A stretch of DNA of 64,000 bases from contig BSBK01007856.1 in assembly GCA_027943335.1 (NCBI GenBank), positions 186,001 to 250,000 on the forward strand. The letters run 5' to 3'. The position numbers and the translations under genes are program-made. Below, piece after piece: positions 21,733 to 33,963 of this stretch (its first letter is position 1; each line of letters starts with the position of its first letter). The notes beneath the pieces were generated by a model. The model had not been told where the DNA came from and did not search any database. It saw only the letters and a list, made by a program, of their open reading frames with translations. Source of the stretch: Chamaecyparis obtusa. Its lineage: Eukaryota; Streptophyta; Pinopsida; Cupressales; Cupressaceae.

Positions 21733-23814
21733 ATGATGTGTAAGTACAATAGCCAAAGTATGAAACACCTTAGTAATTTCCATCATCGCACTTTGAGGCC
21801 CATTTTTGGGTATAATTATTATGAGGTTAAAAGAAGGATCGAGAATACCATTCATATCAATTGGAATCAGGCTTCAAAAGATATTGCTACCATGAGAAAA
21901 TATTGCAAAGAGAATGAAAAAATGGTGGGGGAAAGACACAAGAGAGAACCAGAGGATGAAGCGGATAAGTGGCATCGACATTCTAAGGTGTGGAGCATTT
22001 TGAATAAAGGTGAAGTTACTACTTTCATTGACCAGCTTCATGGGTGGAAACCCTCCGTTACTCACACCATGGTTAAGAATTGGAATGAGGGGAGTGTCAA
22101 AATTGATGGGGTAGAATTCATGGTGACGAAGGAGGTTATTTTTGTGGTGACGGGCATACCCATTATTGGGAAGAAATTCTATAGAGATAGGTGTATTTCA
22201 GGATAGGCAACGATGGAATTTGCCAAAGGTGTGGAGGAAAAGAAGACTTTAGTGAAGAAAATTACCTACTACCTACCAAAGTCCATCAAGCCACTATGGA
22301 GGTTTGTGCTGAGGGTGATTATCAAGTACATCTCCCTGGACATGAGATTCGACCACATCTACTCTTACCACTTCGTGTTGCTCAACCATTTCAGGTTTGG
22401 GAAAAAGATTTCTATACCTTTCTATCTTTATTTGTCTATCAATGAGAATATCAATGACTATAGGGAGAAGCCTATTGGTAACCCTACTTTCCATGAGGGG
22501 CTTTTACTGTTAATTTATGAATTTTTTAAGGCTAGGACTATAGGGAAAGAAATAAAGAATAGGAAGGTGGACAAGGAGGGTAAAGATGAGGAGATGGAAT
22601 CGAGAGAGGAAGAGTATATCCCATCTGATACTGAGGAAAGCCAAGAGATGCATTCGTACATGGATGATGAGGCTACCCCACAGACCAAAAAGGGGAAAAG
22701 GAAAATTAAAATAGAGAAAATGGAGAAAAAAGAGATTCTTGACCCTAAACAGAGCATTAAGATCTTGTCAGATAGAGATTAAAATGACAAGGTGGAGGGT
22801 ATGGATACAAAGGGTGACAGTGTTGATGAGGAGGAAGATACCTTTTGTGAAGAAGAGGAAAATAAGGAGGAGAAGGGTGGAAAGAGAACCATTACTATTA
22901 AAATGCCTACTGATAGAGAGGAGGTTTCTGCTGACAAACCTTTCAGGAGGCTGAAAAAAAGGATGGCTATGGAAGAAGATTCAAAGGAGGAAGGGCAGGA
23001 GGAGGGGAAGGATAGTGATGAGGAAGAGGAGAATTAGGGGAGAGGGGATGAGAACAAGTAGGGTTTTGAAGATTATGGGTCTAGCAAGTACACCTGCAAA
23101 ATTTCAGGCAAAGACGAGAATGTGGTTTGGAGGAATTTTGACAATGTCTCTGTCAAAATGGGCCACAAGAGGGAGATAATGAAAACACTAGTCAAGGAGA
23201 ATAAGGAGGGAAAAATACAAATGGAGGAGCTTATTGATCCTGCACTGGTCATTTTGAGCCACATCACTAAGGAGAACCCTCAGATGGATGTGCTTAACAA
23301 TGCTAAGAACAGTGTTATTAATAGCTATAGAACTACCAAATGGACTTATCATGAAATCCAAGAGCTAAAATATGGGGTGGGTAGATTGGAGAGGGATAAT
23401 TGTAGCAATAAGAACAGGAATATTGAGGAGAAGAATGATATGGAAAACAAAGTGGAGGAAGTGAAGAGGAGAGTTTAGAGCATGGAGGGCACCTTGCAGA
23501 AAATTGCTGAGCAAAGCTATAATATTTTTAAAGCTTCTAATGACAACATAAAGGTGTTGATTAACAAAATTGAGGAACACAGGGGTAGTAAAGAGGAAGA
23601 CAAGTCTCCAGATAGTGGCAAAGATAAGGCTCCTGAGGAAGGCTGAAGGAAGAGGACCAGATCTAGCACAATGAAAAAGGACACCCAGGAACCTGATAAA
23701 GATCTTTCTAACCTTAAGGAGGTGGCTGAAAGGGTGTCTGAGCTCGAGATTCATGCTGTAGAGATTCTCAGAGAAATTGCCTGGGCTATTCTCCTGGCTT
23801 TTGGCTTTTCCTAG
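21733..23814 (+). pseudogene. LINE ORF3, unknown protein with VTGxP motif and coiled coil
   Basis: Starts at the ATG at 21733, 38 bp after ORF2, and stays in one frame for 693 codons to the TAG at 23812-23814. Six point stops interrupt it (22204, 22780, 23035, 23059, 23476, 23644). N-terminal part: 'RPIFGYNYYEVKRRIENTIH', 'VWSILNKGEVTTFIDQLHGW' and, at 22133-22171, 'VTKEVIFVVTGIP'. Next comes a basic, aromatic segment ('YISLDMRFDHIYSYHFVLLN'). Acidic Lys/Glu runs follow (22580-23040), then a likely coiled coil (23380-23560). I do not recognise the family. The motif recurs in ORF2 of elements A and B. It lies inside the LINE TSDs, so it moved with the LINE. Confidence 0.75.
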
Positions 23815-23989
23815 TTTTTTGTTCTACTTCCCTGTTTTCTTTTTCTGGTTTTATCTTTCTCTTTGTTGGGGGGCTGTTGTTTTGCCTATGGCTATTTTGT
23901 TGATGCTACTTTAAATGCTTTATCTATTTTAAACTTCTATGTTCTATAAGGGTTTCAGGGCCCATTAAAACCTATTTTTCATAATAAAA
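23815..23989 (+). other. LINE 3' UTR and tail
   Basis: T-rich untranslated stretch ending in GGTTTCAGGGCCCATTAAAA, then CCTATTTTTCATAATAAAAA. The last 40 or so bases are shared with the 1.8-kb element at 13437-15262 and are likely the RT recognition tail. Confidence 0.7.
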
Positions 23990-24046
23990 AACATTCACAC
24001 CACTTAATTGAGTTTTAATAGCATCAAATTTAAGTAAAAATTCATC

Positions 24047-24562
24047 TGTTAGAATTTAATCTTTCCTTGGTAAATTATGTATTTAAAGGATAAACCAAGG
24101 TATCCTGATGTATTCGTCCTCTAGTCCAAGTGGGAGGACATGTCATATTTGTAATTTCCTTTATTAAGGAAAATAGATATTCCTCCTTATGAGGAATCCT
24201 ACACTTGTCTCACACACTAGTGAAATGTGGCATACACAGAAATGGGAGTTACAATGTAACTCCTTTCTCACATCTCTATTAAGAGATGGCTCTCCTTCTC
24301 TCAACTTATGAGATTCTTCTTCTTCTTGAACATTGTATGAGCTAAGCTCTCACTCTATCTCTCTCTCTTTCTTAGGCATTTTTTACCACTTTCATTATAT
24401 CACGGGGGTTTTTTTATGCTTTTCCCCCTTCAAAATCTTGTCTCCTTTGTTTCTTGGTGAATGCTCCTATTTTTTTGCATTAATTCATGGTAAATCTTCT
24501 TACTCCTATCTCATTGAATTAAACAATTTTTTGTCTCTCTTTATTTTGTTATTATTTTAACA
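24047..24562 (+). repeat. Copia-3 5' LTR
   Basis: Starts TGTTAGAATTTAATC and ends TTATTATTTTAACA. Includes a CT-rich run near 24353-24376. It is near-identical to 31859-32380; one difference is an indel of CTAT/CT units in that run. Confidence 0.97.
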
Positions 24563-24574
24563 TGGTATCAAAGC
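24563..24574 (+). other. Copia-3 primer binding site
   Basis: TGGTATCAAAGC, one base off the initiator tRNA-Met complement, directly after the 5' LTR. Confidence 0.92.
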
Positions 24575-27500
24575 AAGTTGGTTTAATCCATTATTGAGTG
24601 TACAGGTGAAGGAGCTACCATATCTTGGAGCACTCCAATATCAGAGACTCTTGAGAGAGTTTATTGTTAGTATTTATTCTTTTTTGACTAATCTGATTGA
24701 GAGAGAGAAAAAATCAAATTTTTTTTAGGTTTGGTTGGTTTACCGCCAAACCCGATTTATCTATTAGATTCATTATTGATTTGGGTTGTGCAGGTTTGGA
24801 TACATTATTGATATAGAAAATAAATCAAATTTAAATTTACCAAAATCTTAATTTTACAATAAAAATATTATATTATAAAGATATCTAAATTTTAATATTA
24901 TAATATTAAAAGTATTTAAAGAATTAAAGTGTTTTCTTTTCTCTAATATCCGTTCATGCATGTATAGAATTTTTTTTGTAATTATTATTTCTAATTTCGG
25001 TTCTTCCATCTGCATCTTCAAAAAAAAAAAAGTGCATGCATTTTTTATATATTTCAATTAATTCTAACTTTAGTCTTTTTTGAATTCAACTCTAACATCT
25101 CTGTTTTCTGACCGTTTATTTTGGCTTCTTTCTTGCATGTGATCTTTTTGCATGCATGGAAGTTCCAAAATAGCTATTGCATTAAGTTTACCCTAACTTT
25201 TTCTACATAGCCATTTTCAAATTTTTCTTTTTTAGTTCTAGTCATTTTTTTGGCAGCAGTATCTCAGCTAGACCTTCTCTGATTTTTTATATTCTTATCT
25301 CTGCTTCTAATTTTGCTTGCTGACTTCGGTTGCATCCATTTTATACCATATCCTTCTCCTTGTTTTTTGTAATCTTTTATCATGGTGGTTATCCAAGATG
25401 ATATCTTTTTCATTCTACAATTTTAGTATTGATAGGAATCCGTTGGTTGATGCTTGTGTTGTGATCTCTGGTTTTTTAAGGATTTCCTTTTCTATCAGAG
25501 ACTTGTGTGTTTTCCCTTTCCTAGTTTTGTGTTTCATATGAGGCTTCTTGTTATTTCTCATGTAGCCGTCCTTGACTATCGCATTCTCCATTAGCTTCTA
25601 TTTCCAGTTTTTTTCTTTGAAACCCTCAGTGCTTCGTAATCCTTTGTTGGCATTGTCTTATCTTGTCGATATCTTCACCTTTTATGCTTTCTTCAGTCTC
25701 TTCATGTTGGCATTACAGTAGTGTGTCTTGTCTGTTCTTCTTAGATTTTCTTCAAGAGTCGTATGTTTCCTTTTGTGGTCTGAGAATATCTTGTTCTTTA
25801 AGTCTTTGTGCTCCTGATATCATTGCATGCGTGGCCTAAATGTTATATATGTCTTAGATCTTTTTTTTGGTAGATTCAATTTTTTATCTTCCTTTGCGAT
25901 TTACCTATTCTCTTTCTTCATGTTTTAGGGTTTGATTTCAGTATTTACTTTGTCTTAGCTTTGTTCTTGATTTGAATAGCACCATTTTACTGTAGTTCTC
26001 TCTTTCTTATTGTCACTTGCTCTCTTCGTAGTTTTGTTTATGCATGCACTCTCCATATCAACATTGCACTTCATAGATACCAATCTGGTCCTTTTGGTTT
26101 GCATGTGCGATTTTTCATAGCCGCCACCTCTATCGCTGCTACCCTGATCATTCACTCCATATCGGCCATCAATCATCTTTCACCTTGCTCCACTGCAAAC
26201 TCCTTTGCTTCACCCTTGGCCAAGCTACTAAAGTCGTCGGCGTGGTGATCTAATAGTTTCAAGTTTGCTTTGTGTGTCTCTGCATTCATTTTTGTGTTGA
26301 GTGGGCAATTTTATTGAAGTTTCTATTCTTGGTTTACATGGTGTTTGTAGCTCTTGCATGTTGTGCAGAGGACTCTTGCATGATCGTAGCTTTAGTGGAT
26401 TATCATATTTTCAATATCATTTGTTTTTTGGGTTCAGTATACCCTATTCCTAACGTGTTTTTTTGCAGGATTTATCATTTTTAAAAATTTATAAGTTTAT
26501 TATAATTCTATCACTTCATCTTTAAATGCTAGTAGATGCCTGTTAGTATTTCCAGATCCATGTTTGTTAATACTTTCTTTTGCAGGACTGAAAGCAATCA
26601 TAATGTTGATGGTCTCCTCTAAATATAACATTTTTAGGTAGAGAAATACTCATTTGATTAGTCATTTTTTTAGTTTTGTTTCATTTTTATTATTACATTT
26701 TTTTCTCACAAGTCAAGTTTTTCTTAAATCTTTAATTTCTTTAAGTGTATAAGGTTATTCCTTGATATAACGTTTACAGTTTAAAATATTTCTAATCTCA
26801 TTTATTTTTTTAATAAACAAATTCTTGATCTATTTGTGTTTCGCAAAACTAATCAGCTTATATCTCTTAATATAATGGGGAGAGTTTAAATCTGCTATTC
26901 CTGATAGTTCATTTTCGGTTTTATTGGTCTAAGTTTTGGTGTAATTCCATATGCTATTTATTTTAAATTGTAAATTGTTATCTCCTTTGCGTTTCACTTG
27001 ATTATTAACATTTTCTTGCAGGTTTGGAATATTTTTTTTAGATTTAGGTTTTTTATATCAATTTTTTTAAAGTATATTCTCTATACTTCATTATATGGTT
27101 AATTCTTAATTTTTTTTTAAATTTAGTCATATAAGTTTTTTATACTTAATTTATTTTACTTTAAAAGAGTTTTTTTAAGAGGGGTATTTTAATCCTTTTA
27201 ATTTATATAAGGTGTTTTATCATATTTGTATTTTTTTAAAGGGGAATTCTTCTCCTTTGTGCTTTTGAATCATCCTATCTTCTCTACCTTTATAATTTAT
27301 TTTATTCTAGTTGTAGTTCAATTCAAGTATTAAGGGTTGTAGGTTTCTATAGTTAGATTCTATTTCAGATTACTTATCCTTTTTATTTACTCATTTAATT
27401 TATGTTTACTAACATTTCTTTGCAAGTCCTAATCTTATTTTTGTATTTCATTCATGTTCTTACATGCAAGAGATTCTTGTGTTATCTGTTAATCTATAAT

Positions 27501-27709
27501 AGCTTAACCAAGATCTTTTTACCCTTTAGTGTCCTTGGTTCCTGTTTCACCTCTGGTAGTTTTTTTCTTTTCTCTTCCTTGCATGCCTCATTGGCGTAAG
27601 CTTTTATAGCTTTCTATTGTTGCATGCAAGTGCATATAGTTGATCTAAGTTCTTTTCAAGGTTCTATTAAGATTTTCATTCTTTTAAGTGTTCTTTACTC
27701 TTTTTCATC
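24575..27709 (+). other. Copia-3 untranslated leader
   Basis: T-rich 3.1-kb leader between PBS and the gag ATG, with no supported gene. The TTTGGTTGGTTTACCGCC segment near 24730-24750 has its counterpart in the Copia-2 leader near 34440-34500 (minus), so long leaders are a shared trait of the two families. Confidence 0.75.
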
Positions 27710-29080
27710 ATGACTACCCTGATGCCAGAAATGAAATTAACTAGTACAAATTATCATGCATGGAAAATGCACATGACCTTCATCTTTAGATTTAGACACA
27801 TTTTAGATATTGCTACTAATGCCAGTTCTAAACCCGCAACCTCTACTCCTCAAGCTGACCAAACTGCTTGACAGACTAAAAATGAGGAAGCACTTGGTTT
27901 AATCAGGATCTCCTTAAGTCCCAAATTTTATGTCTTAATTTCTACTTGTACAGAAGCCCATCGGGATTGGGACATCCTGAAAAATACCTATGACAGTGCA
28001 GATGAAACTCAAAAAATCCAGCTTCAAGACCAACTTGAAGACCTCAGGTATACCGATTTCAACTTTGTTGATGATTTCTTGCTCAAGTTTGATTCCATTA
28101 AATTTTTACTAACTAGTTTACAAGTTCCTCTTTATGATTTAAGGATAATCCATATAATTATTCGTAAATGTTTGCCTAGACAGTTCCAACAGTTTATTAC
28201 TAATATTTATTCTCAGTTAGCTATTCTTTCTTTAGCATCTCAACTAACTTATGTCATTTTTCAAAATATGTTGCGTCAAGAGGAAGAAAAATTAATTCAA
28301 TTTGGCATACTTAAAACTCATGAACATGCATATGTCTCTCAAAGTCACAATAACAATAGATCTTCTAACACTAATCAAAATAACCAAAACTATCAAAGAT
28401 CTAACAATACTAATAATTCAAATAATAACTCAGGCCAACAATTTAATGATCATTACAATTCTAGGCCTTCAAATAACTATCATAATAATAATCAGTCAAA
28501 TAGGCCACATTGCACCTATTGCGGTAAAAATGGTCACTTAATACATAATTGTTTTAAGAAACAAAAGGATGATCAACATAATGGAAATCAATCTCGTTCT
28601 GCTTTTACTGTCTATTTTAATGCTTCTAAACCACTTGAATGGATTATTGATAGTGGTGCATCTCAACATGTTACATCTCATAAGGAAGTCTTTGATTCTT
28701 TGCGACCTGATTCTATGAATATTCCTATTTCTTTAGCTGATAATCATTGTTGTCAAGTTGAAGGAACTGGTAATGTTTCTATTCCAAATGGTAAATTACA
28801 TGATGTGCTTTATGTTCCTAATTTGAAAGCTAACCTTATTTTTGTTCCTCAATTATGTCAAGATTATAAGGTTGAGTTTCATAAAAATAATTTCCATATC
28901 ATTGATCCCAATACTAATCAGATAGTTGCTGATGCTAAATTGGATGATGATAATCTCTTTAAATTTTATCAATTTGTTTCTCCTAGATATTCATTACTCA
29001 CTACTGTTGATTTTCACATTTGGCATGAAAGGCTAGGACATTTAAACTCTGATTATATCTCATTAATGCAAAAATAAAAT
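27710..29080 (+). pseudogene. Copia-3 gag, CCHC, protease and pre-integrase
   Basis: ATG at 27710 (MTTLMPEMKLTSTNYHAWKM). A TGA near 27868 replaces a Trp codon. Gag: 'DFLLKFDSIKFLLTSLQVPL', 'IRKCLPRQFQQFITNIYSQL'. An Asn-rich stretch follows, then the CCHC 'CTYCGKNGHLIHNC' (28510-28553). Protease: 'EWIIDSGASQHVTSHKEVF' near 28640, with DSG intact. The pre-integrase 'DFHIWHERLGHLNSDY' ends at the TAA at about 29075, where CAA is expected. Confidence 0.92.
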
Positions 29081-30010
29081 ATGGTAGATGGGCTACCTAA
29101 GTTTACTACTTCTAAGTTTGATTGCAATGGATGTATGAGTGGTAAAATGCATAGAGAATCTTTTCCCCATAAATCATCTTGGAGAGATAATAATAATTTA
29201 GTTCTGATTCATAGTGATCTTTTAGGTCCTATGGAAAATACTTCTATTTCAGGCTCTAAATATGCTTTAACTTTTGTTGATGATTATTCTCGTAGAACTT
29301 GGATTTATTTCCTACATAGTAAAGATCAAGTTCTTGATATTTTTGCTGAATTTCATGTTTATGTAGAAAGACAAAGTGGTCATAAAATTCAAATTCTTAG
29401 GACTGATAATGGTACTGAATATGTTAATCATGCTTTTCATTCTTATTTAAGATCTTTTGGTATCAAACATGAGCTTACCGTTCCTTATACACCAGAGCAG
29501 AATGGTGTGGCAGAATGAAAGCATAGAACAATAGTAGAAATGGCTAGATGTTTTTTACATGCTAGAAATATAGATTATAAATTTTGGGCTGAAGCCATGG
29601 CATGTGCCACCTATATTCTTAATAGAACTCCTACTAAGGTCTTTCCAAATAAAACTCCTGAAGAAGTTTGGTCAAGTAGAAAACCCAATTTGTCTCATTT
29701 ACGGATTTTTGGCTCCACTGCTTATGTTCACACACCTAAATAGAAAAGAAAAAAGTTAGATCCTAAATCCTCCCCTCATATATTTGTTGGTTATTCTGAG
29801 AACACTAAAGGTTATAGATTTTATGATCCTCTTAGTAATAAATTTCACATAGCTAGAGATGTTTGCATTGTTGAAAATGGTGTCCATGACTGTTCTCAGA
29901 TTTCAGATTCTGATTTTAGTCACAGCAACATAGTTCTTGTGGAGGACCAACCTCCGTCTCTCAACCCTACTCCTCAAATTTTTGCTCCTAAAGTTTATGT
30001 TCCTTTTTTT
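29081..30010 (+). pseudogene. Copia-3 integrase
   Basis: Zinc region end 'CNGCMSGKMHRESFP'. Core: 'LIHSDLLGPMENTSISGSK', 'ALTFVDDYSRRTWIYFLHSK', 'RTDNGTEYVNHAFHSYL', 'YTPEQNGVAE', with D, D and E all present. TGA at 29516 (from CGA) and TAG at 29742 (from CAG) interrupt it. A T-run frameshift near 30005 separates it from the linker. It would insert cDNA into the genome. Confidence 0.92.
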
Positions 30011-31851
30011 TTCTGCTCCTAACACTCAGGATAATACTAATAAATGGGATAATGATGAACAAATAGATAGTAATGATACTCCTTCTAATGATTTTGTTCC
30101 TTCTAGTAGTAGCAGTGATGATGATGATGATGGCAATAATCTATTTACTCCTCCTAGTAATATTCATGTTAATTCTAGGAGAAATCCTAAATGGTTTAAA
30201 GATTTACTTAATGAAGGTGATGATTACATTGATAGAATGGGTGGACTTAATCCTAGAAGGATAAACTACTGCAATTATGCTCTTATGACTTCTCTCTCTA
30301 ATTCTAATGATCCTCAAACTTTTTCTCAAGCTAAAAATCAACCTCACTGGAAAACTACTATGCAAGAAGAATATGACTCTTTAATTTCTAATAATACTTG
30401 GGATTTAGTTACTTTACCTCATGGTAAAAATTTGTTTTCCTATAAATAGTTATATAAAACTAAGTTAAATTCCAATAATGAAATTAGTAACTTTAAGGCT
30501 AGATTAGTTGCACATGGTTTTTCTCAAATTGAAGGAATAGACTATAATGAAACTTTTGCTCATGTTGCTAAAATGCCTACCATTAAAGTTGTTCTTGCTT
30601 TAGCTGCTTAAATGAATTGGCCTATCCACCAAATGGATGTTAAAAGTGCCTTCTTAAATGGTGATTTGCATGAAGAAATCTATATGTCTCAACCTCCTGG
30701 TTTTATTCAACAAGGTAATGAACATTTAGTCTGCAAACTAAAGAAGTCTATTTATGGTTTAAAACAATCTCCTAGAGAATGGTATTCCAAAATTAATGCT
30801 TTCTTTATTTCTCAAGGTTTTGAAAGAAGTAAAAATGATCCTAACTTGTATATCAAGCATAGTGAAGATGACATTATTATTATCATTCTGTATGTTGATG
30901 ATTTGATTCTTACTTCTAGTTCTAACCATTTAATTTCTGATATTAAGTTCCAACTCAACCAAAAATTTCAAATGACAGATTTAGGATTTTTACATTATTT
31001 CTTAGGAATGCAAATTTGGCAAACCCCTAAGGGTATTTTTATCTCTCAGAGTAAATATGCTCAAGATCTCCTAGATAGATTTCATATGAATGATGCTAAT
31101 CATTCCATGTGATTTAGGAACTAAGTTAATGATAGATATGGAATCTCCTTTCATAGATGCTACTCCTTATAGAGAACTTGTTGGTAGTTTAATTTATCTA
31201 ACCCTCACTAGACCTGATTTATCTTTTAGTGTTGGTTTAGTTTCAAGATTCATGTCCAAACCTCAGCAAACTCACTTCAAAATTGCTAACAGAATATTAT
31301 GTTACATTAAAGGTACTATTAACTTAGGATTATTTTATGATGCAAATTCTGATTTTTCTTTAAAAGGCTTTACTGATTCAAATCTAGGTGGAGACCCCAA
31401 TGATGGGAAATCTACTTTTGGGTATTGTTTTTCTTTTGGTTCAGGTTCTATATCTTGGAAAAGTAAAAAAGTACAATCTGTGTCTCTATGTTCTACTAAA
31501 TCTGAATATAAAAGTTGTACTCATGCCTCTAAAGAAGCTCTATGGCTTAGAAGAATACTTGAAGATTTGGGTCTACCTCAACAAGAACCTACACCATTGT
31601 ATTGTGACAATCAAAGTGCAATAGCCTTGGCAAAGAATCTAGTTTACCATGCAAAGTCAAAGCACATTTCTCTCCACCACCACTTCATTAGAGAGCACAT
31701 TGCAGAAAAGAAAGTTTCCCTCATCCATTGCAAAGGTGAAGATCAAGTTGCAGATATTTTGACAAAACCTCTTTCTAGAGAGAAATTTGAATTTCATTGT
31801 AACAATTTGGGTTTGATACCCCTTGATGTAATTACCCCAAGTAAAGATTAA
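30011..31851 (+). pseudogene. Copia-3 reverse transcriptase and RNase H
   Basis: Linker with a poly-Ser/Asp run (30100-30140), then 'NPKWFKDLLNEGDDYIDRMG' and RT: 'KARLVAHGFSQIEGIDYNET', '[20 protein letters not shown]', '[17 protein letters not shown]', active site YVDD (near 30893). Stops: TAG 30447 (Trp in YKWLYK) and TAA 30609 (Gln). A frameshift near 31105 precedes RNase H: 'LVGSLIYLTLTRPDLSFSVG', 'SKKVQSVSLCSTKSEYKSC', 'LYCDNQSAIALAKN', 'KSKHISLHHHFIREHIAEKK'. It ends at the TAA at 31849-31851, next to the polypurine tract. Confidence 0.93.
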
Positions 31852-31858
31852 AGGGGGG
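31850..31858 (+). other. Copia-3 polypurine tract
   Basis: AAAGGGGGG-type run, abutting the 3' LTR start at 31859 and overlapping the gag-pol stop region. Confidence 0.9.
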
Positions 31859-32380
31859 TGTTAGAATTTAATCTTTCCTTGGTAAATTATGTATTTAAAG
31901 GATAAACCAAGGTATCCTAATGTATTCATCCTCTAGTCCAAGTGGGAGGACATGTCATATTTGTAATTTCCTTTATTAAGGAAAATAGATATTCCTCCTT
32001 ATGAGGAATCCTACACTTGTCTCACACACTAGTGAAATGTGGCATACACAGAAATGGGAGTTACAATGTAACTCCTTTCTCACATCTCTATTAAGAGATG
32101 GCTCTCCTTCTCTCAACTTATGAGATTCTTCTTCTTCTTGAACATTGTATGATCTAAGCTCTCACTCTATCTATCTCTCTCTCTCTTTCTTAAGCATTTT
32201 TTACCACTTTCATTATATCACGGGGTTTTTTTTATGCTTTTCCCCCTTCAAAATCTTGTCTCATTTGTTGCTTGGTGAATGCTCCTAGTTTTTTGCATTA
32301 ATTCATGGTAAATCTTCTTACTCCTATCTCATTGAATTAAACAATTTCATGTCTATCTTTATTTTATTTTTATTTTAACA
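31859..32380 (+). repeat. Copia-3 3' LTR
   Basis: 522 bp, TGTTAGAATTTAATC...TTTATTTTAACA, partner of 24047-24562. Followed by TSD TCATC at 32381-32385. Confidence 0.97.
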
Positions 32381-32385
32381 TCATC

Positions 32386-32745
32386 CATGTATTTAAAATC
32401 AATATACCTGAGGTCTTCCTAGTTGTCTTGGATTTGAATCTTACTTGATTCGATGGAGCTATCATAAGTTTGTTGCAAAATGTCCCATGCTTGATGGGCT
32501 TTGGTGCAATGTCCAATCAAGACATATAGATCAGGATTAACTGAAAGACCAATTAATCCAAGAGCTTCTTCATTTTTAACTTGCCATGCATCTATGTCAG
32601 TTTGAGAAGTAGTGGCAGCTGGTTCAAGAGAGGCATCTGTAGGAACTTGGACTAAATGTTTAAAATGAAATATAAAAGAGATATGTGTTTTCCATTGATG
32701 ATAGTTAGAACTATTTAATTTGATTTCTGAAATTAGGGTAGATAT
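32386..32745 (-). pseudogene. Copia-2 gag N-terminal part, start codon lost
   Basis: Aligns codon by codon with the Copia-3 gag start: 'STLISEIKLNSSNYHQWKTH' against TTLMPEMKLTSTNYHAWKMH. The initiator at 32743-32745 is ATA where Copia-3 has ATG. 'EALGLIGLSVNPDLYVLIGH' follows. The frame stays readable up to Copia-3 and resumes at 24041. Confidence 0.85.
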
Positions 32746-33927
32746 GATTAACTAAGTAAATGATTAAATTAACTTAACAAAGTGGAATACAAAGAATATA
32801 AGTTAAAGAACAAGGAAAATAAATTTACTCTAAGGTTAAATATGCTTTGAATAATACAAATTGAATTTTGTTTTAAAAAAATAAAATTTTATTAAATGTT
32901 TTAAAATAAAAAAAGGATTGATTAAAATTAAAATTAAGAGTGGATTAGTAAATAAAAAGGTATTAGAGACAATGTATTAATGTTAATCAAGCTTTGTTTA
33001 CACAAATTGATAGAAACATTTTTTTTTAAATCAAATGCTTTTGTTAAATATAAACTAAAATGGGTTTGATAAATGAAATTGAATATTAAAATGTAACAAA
33101 TTAATAATTTTAATTTAGATTAGTATCAAAATGAATTTCAGATAAGAAAACTAATTTAAACAAAATAGTCAAATTCAATTAAAGCAGTCAAATAAACTTA
33201 AATACCAAGCTGTAAATAGAAGGAAATGAAGGGAAGCATAATCAATTCCCTATCAAATTGAAATTTAATGAGTAGTTACGCAGGGGAGACCAAGACTAGT
33301 TTTAAATTAGTAGAGATAAATTGCTATTTGTAGCCAAAATGAGGCTCATGTAGAGAAGAAATGGCACATGCCAAGGAGACCAGTCAACAAGGAAGCTCCA
33401 CACAAGGCTAGGAGTAGACAAAGGAATCTCACACAGGAAAGGAGGCTCACACAACCAGCATATAAGGTATAGACTTGAGATAAAAAGACCTCACAGCTAG
33501 TGGCAAATGATTTGTATGAGGATGAAGTAGAGCTTCAATAATTTCAAATGGATCTTGCAACTATTCAATGTATTTCCCAGCGATCCAGGCATCAGCAGAC
33601 TGAACTCAGTCAAGGAATGGAAACTCAAGCAGAGAGGGATCGATAAGAAGTTTGCCAGCTACATGCAAAAGCTTTTCTCTTTGGATCCACACAATTCCAA
33701 TGAAATTGCATAAGTATTGGCTGCACACAATTCCAATGAAGGCTAGGAAAGGTGTAAGTAAAGCTAATGAAGACTGAGAAGGAGATAAACAGGCCCACCA
33801 TGCTAGGTAAGGAGGCTGGAGTGATAGCAAGTTAAACATCAAGAAAAAATAAATGACAATAAGAGATAGATTACGCACAACAAGGATGAAGGCTAGATTT
33901 TAAAACAATAGACTAAATGAAAAGATA

Positions 33928-33963
<36 letters not shown>

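Larger units (their letters stand above)
15791..23989 (+). mobile_element. L1-type LINE with extra third ORF, full insertion
   Basis: 8199 bp between perfect 20-bp TSDs, with an A-rich 3' end (AATAAAAA). In order: ORF1 (DUF4283-like plus CCHC), ORF2 (endonuclease, RT, zf-RVT, RNase H) and ORF3 (unknown). It landed in Copia-2 gag in the opposite orientation. Many in-frame stops, mainly TAG, sit where conserved CAG or TGG codons are expected; frame is otherwise largely kept, so it decayed by point mutation. The C-terminal RNase H marks it as a plant L1 lineage. Confidence 0.93.
24047..32380 (+). mobile_element. Copia-3, complete Ty1/Copia element
   Basis: 8334 bp, TG...CA, flanked by TCATC (24042-24046 and 32381-32385), inserted in the Copia-2 gag. 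LTRs of 516 and 522 bp differ at about 3% of positions by eye. PBS, a 3.1-kb leader, a gag-pol frame with six stops and two frameshifts, and a polypurine tract are all present. It is the youngest-looking Copia in the window, yet already inactive. Confidence 0.96.

Noticed and set aside
24575..27709. Short open frames in the Copia-3 leader
   Set aside because: T-rich Phe/Leu/Ile readings without conserved motifs; the Copia-2 leader has none in the same place.
28302..28541. Ile-rich open frame on the plus strand
   Set aside because: Shadow of the Asn-rich Copia-3 gag tail in another frame.
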